Shown here: piece by piece, positions 57,700 to 64,000 of the stretch
Layout: each line of letters opens with the position of its first letter
Numbering within the stretch: the first letter of the stretch is position 1
Assembly (NCBI GenBank): GCA_034509735.1
Contig: JACGWO010000010.1
Span: 3,720,001 to 3,784,000 of the forward strand
Source of the DNA: Sesamum alatum
Taxonomy: Eukaryota > Streptophyta > Magnoliopsida > Lamiales > Pedaliaceae
Length of the DNA stretch: 64,000 nt
Reading direction: 5' to 3'
Notes under the pieces: generated by a model
Told to the model about the DNA's origin: nothing
Databases searched by the model: none
The model's input: the letters and a program-made list of their open reading frames with translations, nothing else
Made by a program: the position numbers and the translations under genes

Positions 57700-58200
57700 C
57701 TTCTACCAATGTAGTAACCTACACTCGAAGAAGTGGGGGAGAGTAATGATGGGGTTATACCAACAAATTGCCAAAATACCCCTGAAAAGATGGAAAATTG
57801 CACTTCTGATATAGGATCCGCGCATTTATCATACGTATTGGATCGTTCGACCCAACTCATTCCAGTGACTCGAAGAGAAAACCTTTGATAGGAGAAAAAG
57901 GACATTTGATCCTATAAATACGCCAACACCCGCATTTATTATAGGTTACATTTATTACTCACTACAACATTAAATATATATGATCTCCTATTTCTACCTC
58001 AAACTCGACTGACTTAAGCATTGAAGGATCTTAACTGGGAACCATCCACGCTAGCCTAACACGCGTTCTTCTTCTCAGGGATCCTCTATATCTGGGACGA
58101 GTCACCACTTTAGATTTCGAGGACCTGAATCCTATACTTAGCACCAAACGTTCAGTAGCTACTAGAGGCAATACAACTCGACCCCAGATCACACTCGTAA
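57700..58200 (+). repeat. Gypsy LTR or LTR fragment, plus orientation
   Basis: It has LTR landmarks on the plus strand: a TG candidate at 57748 (TGATGGGGTTATACC), TATAAATA at 57913-57920, and ACTGACTTAAGCATTGAAGG near 58009, the same conserved phrase as in the LTR at 52.47 kb, followed by AACTGGGAACCA. The end is about CCAGATCACA near 58195. No partner LTR was seen, so it is a solo or 3' LTR. It is paired with the antisense ORF to its left. Confidence 0.65.
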
Positions 58201-58226
58201 GTTAGTTTTTTTTATGCATTATATTG

Positions 58227-58227
<1 letters not shown>

Positions 58228-58257
<30 letters not shown>

Positions 58258-58258
58258 T
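58228..58258. repeat. (TA)n microsatellite
   Basis: About 15 TA units. Similar shorter runs occur at 8370, 31060, 42800 and 62694. Confidence 0.9.
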
Positions 58259-59369
58259 CCTTATTTATAATAATTTTAAAGCGTACAATATTACTTTATC
58301 TGCACATAGTGACAACGTATCACGACGACTATTATTTCTCTATATTTTGATCTATCTATATATCTATCTATATTATTTCTTTTTTAAAATGTTCCTGCAT
58401 GCTTTTTTCTTATAAATTTAATCTTATTGCTTTTATATATAATTTATAACTATTTTAATTTAATAATATTAGAGAATTATGCACACATAGAGAACATGTC
58501 ACAAATTATTAGTATAATTTATTGGTGTCTTCAATTTATTGATGTGCCAAATTTTTATTTTTTAATATTTTATTAATTTTTTTTCTCTCTCAACTTTTCA
58601 TTTAATTTCTTTCTTCTCAACTTTCATGTCCTTTTTTCTTTTATCATTTTTTTCGTTCTTTTTTATCTTTTAATATTTTACTAATCTAATTAATATATTT
58701 TTAAAATAATATACTTAAATTTTGAATTAATTATGCATACACACGTTTCAGTGTGTCACACACACTCGTAGTAATATAAAATATAAAAGTATTTTTCACT
58801 CACAAACAATGATTTATAACACTTCTATAGAATATTTTATTCCCACTATACAAATCGAATCTACTGCAAACACCCCTCTTAAACCACACCTTGTCCTCAA
58901 TGAACCAGGGCACTGTAATTAAGTAACGAGCAGTTACCACAGATGGCCTGAGTCGATCGAAGTTACTGTGATCAGTAGTTCACCATATGAGGCCCAGCCA
59001 CTACATGGTAAAAATTTCACCTAAATTAATGAATCCCAGAATTAACTTTATCCAAACATGTCGTTGTGAAAAGCTCCGAAATCCGAGAATCACAGCGTGT
59101 ATTTATTACGCTGCTGTCCTAATCCTAATTCGTTTTGCAATATATGCATGCAGGCCCTGTTTGCCAATTTCACGTCCAGTCTCAAATGCCTGTCTGTTAA
59201 CTTTACTGATCAGGACTCAGGTGTGTGTTTGTGTATGTATCTATGGCTCTCTGCTAATAATATATATATATAGGGATATAGTTAGTCAACGTTTACTTGA
59301 TTAATACAGTCAGTCCACATTTACTTTGCCAGTCATCAATCTTACGTTAGCATTATATTGTAGGAATAA
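58259..59369. other. AT-rich intergenic region, nothing recognised
   Basis: Open frames such as 58987-59304 contain no motif and no supporting splice or codon signal. A GTGTGTGTTTGTGTATGT tract lies near 59221. Confidence 0.5.
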
Positions 59370-59706
59370 ATATAATTTTGGTCCATTAATATAAGGGTGG
59401 TGGTACTTTTGGTCCTGGGCCTTTTGAGAATAGTAATCCAGGACAATATTTTTAAAAAAGTGACAATTTTAGTCCACAGAGCCTAATTTCACTAGATTTA
59501 GTCATGTGATTGACACGTGACTGAATAAATTGGGGATTTTTCAGATTCCAACGATAATTGCTGACTTTGATCCACTAAGACGACCATCAGTGTCGGATCC
59601 AAATGACTAAATCCGGCGAAATTAGGGTTCCGTGGACTAAAAGTGCCAAATTTTCAAAAATATTATCCTGAATTACTATTTTGAAAAAGCCTTGTACCAA
59701 AAGTGC
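59370..59706. mobile_element. Fold-back MITE
   Basis: The two arms repeat the phrases TTTTGGTCC(A/T), AATCCAGGACAATATTTT and TTTTAGTCCAC in opposite orientation around a centre near 59540. It is non-coding. The right arm runs directly into the CACTA-like end at 59707, so it may be truncated. Confidence 0.6.
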
Positions 59707-60010
59707 CCACTAGAAAAAAAAATCATTATTAGCCACATTTTTAATGACTATGACAAAAAACCGTGGTAAATAACTATTATTAACTACGGTTAAATAAAAA
59801 CCGTTGCAAAAACTAGCTTTTCCACCATAAAAAATTTACTTGCCATGGCTAAGAGCTATGGTAAAAATATTCGCCATGGCTTTTAGCCATGGTAAATGTA
59901 TTAGCCACCTTCGCAAAAATTACGGCCGACAACCGTTGCTTGGTCATGATCAATAACTATTCGCTACGGCTAATTTAGTATTAACCACGACAATTAACCG
60001 TAGAGAATAG
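59707..60010. mobile_element. CACTA-like (En/Spm) end with subterminal repeats, copy 1
   Basis: It begins CACTAGAAAAAAAAAT, the CACTA-superfamily terminal signature, followed by many short subterminal repeats built on GCCATGGCTAA, ACCGTGGTAAA and TAACTACGGTTA in both orientations. Such repeats are typical transposase-binding arrays. The right end is unclear and no transposase is present. Confidence 0.6.
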
Positions 60011-60289
60011 TTATTAACCCTTTAGTTTAAAATGGTATTACATGTCTTTAACATCTATACGAGTACACAAAATATTTTTTTAAATATACAAGAATTTAAT
60101 ATAATATACTTGACATGTGATTAAAATATAGTTTTTAAGAAAAATAACAAATACAATAGTATTTGCAATGTGACTAATTTTATATTGCCAAAACAGTTTG
60201 GGGTAAGTATTTTCTTTTGTGATTCAAATATGGCATAGAAATTTTGTGCTAGAGATATAGATGGGCATCTAGCAAGCAAATATAATAAA

Positions 60290-61047
60290 GGGTAATTTAC
60301 CTCCCTTTTGATTTAATATAATTATTAATACTTATTTATTATTTAAAAAATTATAAATACCCCTCAATTGAAAAATAGTTATATAGCACCTAAATAGTAA
60401 AGTGAGAATTATTACTTTATTTTTGCTGAACATATTTTTTTAAATAAAAACAAGTTTTAAAAAATGTTTAAAAGAAAAACTTGAGAGTGAGTAAAGTAAA
60501 TAGTTCATAAAGCATATTTATCCATAAAAATATTTTAAAAACTTCAAAAAAGTATATAAAATTATAATTCACAATAAAAAAGAGAATTTTGGTCAATTCA
60601 TTACAAAAATTGAAAGAAAGCCTCATAGATTAACGGAATGAACTTGTTGTTAAATGAATGAAGAATATTCATAATTTTTCAAATAACGAGAAGTTATTTA
60701 TAATTAGGGTTAATTACACTTAGACCCATTCTTAAAATGCATAATTACACTTCCCCCCTCCGAAAATTCTTTGTTTACACCTGACCTTCATTCGTTAAAG
60801 TATGAATGGAAAATGTTCACATCAACAAAAATAATTCATAAATTATTTTTGTTGACGTGAACATTTTTCGTTTAAACTCTAATGGATGGGGGTCAAGTGT
60901 ACACAAAGAATTTTCGGAGGGGGTGTAAGTATAATTTAAAAAAAATTGAGGAAAAATATAATTATGCATTTTTAGAGGGAATTTAAGTGTAATTAACCCT
61001 TCTAATTATGGCAAATTCTAAAGAAAGTATATAACTATAATTTAGGC
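60290..61047. mobile_element. MULE-like MITE with perfect 9-bp duplication
   Basis: From GGGTAATTTACC to TATAATTTAGGC, flanked by TATAATAAA on both sides (60281-60289 and 61048-61056). It belongs to the family at 1-1495 by its internal phrases. It is interrupted by the element at 60707-60999. Confidence 0.8.
60707..60999. mobile_element. Nested fold-back MITE, near-perfect inverted repeat
   Basis: 293 bp, almost entirely an inverted repeat: GGGTTAATTACACTTAGACC ... AAGTGTAATTAACCC, with ACAAAGAATTTTCGGAGGG matching its complement on the other arm and a centre near 60840 (AATAATTCATAAATTATT). Flanks TTATAATTA and TTCTAATTA match at 8 of 9. A transcript through it would form a long hairpin. 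Confidence 0.85.
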
Positions 61048-61056
61048 TATAATAAA

Positions 61057-61448
61057 AAGTGTTGAGGGGGGAGGAACTAGGAAAGATGTGAAGGCTTAGA
61101 GTCACCCAAGAAGCAGTGGGTCAGAAGAAATACATAGTTGTCCTGTGATAATGATGAAGAGCAGATTCGGACAAGTCTTTGCACTCTCCCGTACAAAAAT
61201 TGCCCGTTTGATCTATTCATCTCAAAAGTCCCAAAACCCTTTGCTTTGCCCATGCACTTAAAACCATTCATTCTCTTGCATCATTCATCGATCATCGAGA
61301 TTGGGGCATGCATGCATGCAATCCCAATTCCAATCCCAGATGATCTCTCTGCCACACTCCACATTTACAGTGAATATGGCAGAAGGACCTACCCCAAGAT
61401 TCAAGAACCTATATATACACCCCACCTAACCTACATTAATTCCTACCG
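61057..61448. other. Unique-looking sequence, no gene recognised
   Basis: A relatively GC-balanced stretch with open frames on both strands (61077-61271 minus, 61138-61473 plus) but no family motif. An ATGCATGCATGCA run lies near 61308. It could contain an unrecognised small gene or promoter. Confidence 0.35.
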
Positions 61449-61899
61449 GTTAAATTCATTTTTAGTCTTGTGAGTTGGGTCATTTGTCGTTTTCGTTCTT
61501 TAATTTTTTAGGGTGGCATTTTGGTCATGCATCTTTTTAGTTTTCGTAATTTTAGTCCTTTTGTTAGTCGGAGTTCACCTAAGCCTGCGAGAAAGGTGAA
61601 CTCCGGCGTAAAAAATGACTGAAATTTTCGAAAATCAAAAAGATACAAGACCAAAATATTATCCTAAAAAGTTAAAGGACAAACATGCTGATAAAAATGG
61701 GCCAATAGGAACAAAAATCCCAATTTTAAAATATTACGTGAGAGGCACATACATTTTTCGACAGTAATGGTGAACTCTAGAGGAAAAAGGAGTAAAATTA
61801 CGAAAATTAAAAAGATGAAGGACTAAAATGCCACCCTAGAAAGTTAAAGGACGAAAACACCAAATAACTTAAGTTACGGGACTAAAAATGCATTTAAGC
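61449..61899. mobile_element. Fold-back MITE, about 450 bp
   Basis: Left arm TTAAATTCATTTTTAGTC through TTTTCGTTCTTTAA and GGGTGGCATTTTGGTC pairs with the right arm GACCTAAAATGCCACCC-like sequence and GACTAAAAATGCATTTAA. The centre carries a second internal repeat of GTGAACTC. Confidence 0.7.
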
Positions 61900-61952
61900 C
61901 TAATTCCCGTCTTCTTTTCATGCAATGGAATTTGTGGTGATGATAAATAAAA

Positions 61953-62200
61953 GGGTAAATTACGTTTACGTCTCTTGAGGTTACGGTAAAAGATATAAAT
62001 ATTTTCTGTCTTTTGTAAAGTTATAATTACACCCCATGAGATTATAGTTGTAATTATAACTGCATTTCCTATTCAAAAACAAAATTTACACAAACAACTC
62101 AAAAAAGAAAATAATTACACTAACACCCTCAAAGGATATGGCTGTCATGCAAAGGATAAAAGAGTGTTTTTGTATTTGGAATCGCGAATATAATTTACCC
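61953..62200. mobile_element. Short GGGTAAATTAC-family MITE
   Basis: From GGGTAAATTACGTTTACG to GAATATAATTTACCC. Terminal inverted repeats are clear, but the flanking 9 bases do not match, so one end may be displaced or the duplication decayed. Confidence 0.6.
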
Positions 62201-62819
62201 TGACATTAAAAGATACACATACATTTACTAGTAAATATTGGAAGTAAAAGATGATCATGAAATTCATGGATATTGAGAAAATTACATAAGATTCATGCAT
62301 TTTGATGTGGGTCGGGTTGAATTACAACGTCACCCTTAAAAAGAGCCATAAGATACCAACAAGATCGATGAAATTGATATGAATGATTTAAATGAACAAT
62401 TATCATAAATATTAAACGACCCGTTTATGAGTATAATTATCCAAAATGGTTGGAGATGTCATACTGACTGGCCATCGAAAAATCATTATTGAGGCCTACC
62501 CGATCTTATTACGAATTTTTAGTGGCCATCCAAATTTGGGTTCGATGCGACCTATCTTCTCTTCTTAAGGGCATCATTTACAATTTTGGATATCGATAGG
62601 ATTTTTATTGCAATTTTTGTTACATTTAATATATACAAATTACTTATGCAATTTCTTTTTAAAATAAAATAAATAATGTATGTAAAATTCTTATATATAT
62701 ATATATATACGTCATGAGTGTTTATTAAATGCGGTGACAAATTTAATAGGATTGTAATAAAAAATTAATCTTATATATATAGGTGACACATACAGTACAA
62801 AAAATTAACTCTTCGATAC
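62201..62819. other. AT-rich intergenic, nothing recognised
   Basis: Contains a TA repeat near 62694 and no convincing gene. Confidence 0.5.
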
Positions 62820-63108
62820 ATTAATTATAAATGACCATGGTTAAAAATCGTGGTAAAATCAATATTATTAATCACAGCTAAGCAAAATCAATGCAAAAAC
62901 TTAAATTATTTCCACCGTTAATCAATATTTGCTATGATTCTATAGCCAAACATTTGTCATGGTTTTGGCCACAACTAATATTTTGACTACACTTGCAGAA
63001 ACAACGGCTAATGGTTATTGCAAAATTGTGGTTAATTTGCATTCGTCACAATTTTTTTCTTTTGACCATATTCATTAATTATAGCAAAAAATAATATTTT
63101 TTTTCTAG
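62820..63108. mobile_element. CACTA-like subterminal repeat block, copy 2
   Basis: Colinear and in the same orientation as 59720-60005 (GACCATGGTTAAAAATCGTGG versus GACTATGACAAAAAACCGTGG, both followed by TATTATTAA and AT(C/T)-GCAAAAAC). It ends TTTTTTTTCTAGTA, a degraded terminal motif. It is thus a second diverged copy rather than the mirror end of one element. Confidence 0.5.
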
Positions 63109-64000
63109 TAATATTTCACAACTCTAAAGAATGACATCATTTTTCAGTTTGGATATACATTTATATCTATACTAATATAAAAGAAAAACTCCCTCTATAC
63201 TCACAAATTGTGGTCAATGACTCCACTGCACTATTTTTTGTGAAGTCAAAAATACCCTTAAACCGATAATACAATTAATTTATTTAACTTTCAAAGTTTA
63301 CATTAATTGATAAAATATTTTTTTTTTATTTCTTTCTTTTTTAATATGATGTATTAGTTTATATGTTGTTCTTATTTATAATAATATTTTTAAAAAAATA
63401 TTTATTTATATGCTCGCAGAGACGACGTGTCACAACTGTTAGTTAATATAAAAAGAAAGATCACAAATATAGTTTATGGCACCATAATACTATTTTTTTT
63501 TTCTTTATTTCTTAGTTATAAAATATAATGTATTATTAATTCATAAAAAAATATTTATTATATGGACTCATAAATATTGTATAATATTATATAATAATAA
63601 AAAGGTGAAGCTAGGTAGTCTCCCCTGTGAGGGCTGAGGCTTTATAGATATGATGATGATGATGGGTAAACAGGTGAAGAATCTCTGGTGGCGTGAGAAA
63701 GGGACAGTCGTTAAATCTTTTCCATTTGTAGCAAAAGCGCATTTCTCATCACCCAAGAATACGACAGAGTACGTAGTCGCATTTTGAGTTTGAGTTTGAG
63801 TGGGGTATACGGAAGAAAAAGAACCCGCCTGCGCCTGGGGTTGCGGAGTCTACACTCTCGGCTTTACCTTTACCTGTCATGCATCCTATAACTTAACAAA
63901 CACCCACACTCTGCTGCCGTTGATTGGATTTCATCATATACACACGCAACGTTTCATTCTTGGACCGACTCTTCATACACCACATGATTTGAGTGGACGG
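63109..64000. other. End of window: AT-rich then GC-richer, possible promoter of a gene beyond
   Basis: Up to about 63600 it is AT-rich repeat-like DNA. From 63600 base composition becomes mixed, with a GATGATGATGATGGG tract (63652) and GAGTTTGAGTTTGAGT (63786). Short open frames (63568-63756 minus) have no motif. A transcription start or first exon of a neighbouring gene could lie here, but nothing proves it. Confidence 0.3.

Noticed and set aside
58987..59304. Plus-strand 105-residue ORF
   Set aside because: No family motif, biased Cys/Ile runs from GT-repeat translation, and no supporting gene structure.

Overview
The window is nuclear DNA of a eudicot plant, probably an asterid. It is AT-rich, with intron-rich genes typical of plants, plant-only families (PPR, DUF247, FPF1-like), dense MITEs and decayed Tat-lineage Ty3/gypsy retrotransposons. 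No bacterial-type operons, CRISPR arrays or rRNA genes were seen. The species cannot be named from the sequence alone.

Layout. 1-6.3 kb: nested MULE-like MITEs, an hAT-like element and two 1-kb LTR-like direct repeats. 6.6-14.8 kb (+): RNA polymerase III subunit RPC5, 13 coding exons. 17.6-18.9 kb (+): a PPR gene with two small frameshifts near its 5' end. 19.7-24.0 kb (-): a PHIP1-like protein with two RRMs and a zinc knuckle. 25.2-31.7 kb (+): splicing factor SF3B4, nine coding exons, with nested MITEs in intron 6. 33.4-36.7 kb: a Ca2+-ATPase fragment (-), two phase-compatible orphan exons (+) and an intact DUF247 gene (+). 37.2-53.9 kb: a 16.7-kb composite insertion (below). 54-58.2 kb: the 3' part of a second Tat-type element, with an antisense Transposase_28 gene and an LTR. 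58.2-64 kb: mostly MITEs, with no recognised gene.

The most striking feature is the composite at 37170-53875. Two direct copies of a 1.25-kb MULE-like element bound a 14.2-kb interval, and their 9-bp flanks are exchanged. The outer flanks are both ATAATTGAA and the inner flanks are both TATTTATAA. Each copy alone lacks a matching target-site duplication, but the whole 16.7 kb has a perfect one. This suggests either insertion of a macrotransposon or integration of a circular DNA into a resident element. The cargo holds an intact FPF1-like gene, an intron-containing pyruvate dehydrogenase E1-alpha pseudogene, a scrambled and partly duplicated myosin XI tail pseudogene, and a broken Tat element.

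The three clearly intact housekeeping genes (RPC5, SF3B4, PHIP1-like) act in transcription, splicing and RNA handling. They are separate transcription units. PHIP1-like and SF3B4 are divergent, and the PPR and PHIP1-like genes are convergent. Exon boundaries were inferred by eye from reading frame, splice consensus and remembered family sequences, so they are good hypotheses, not transcript-supported models.
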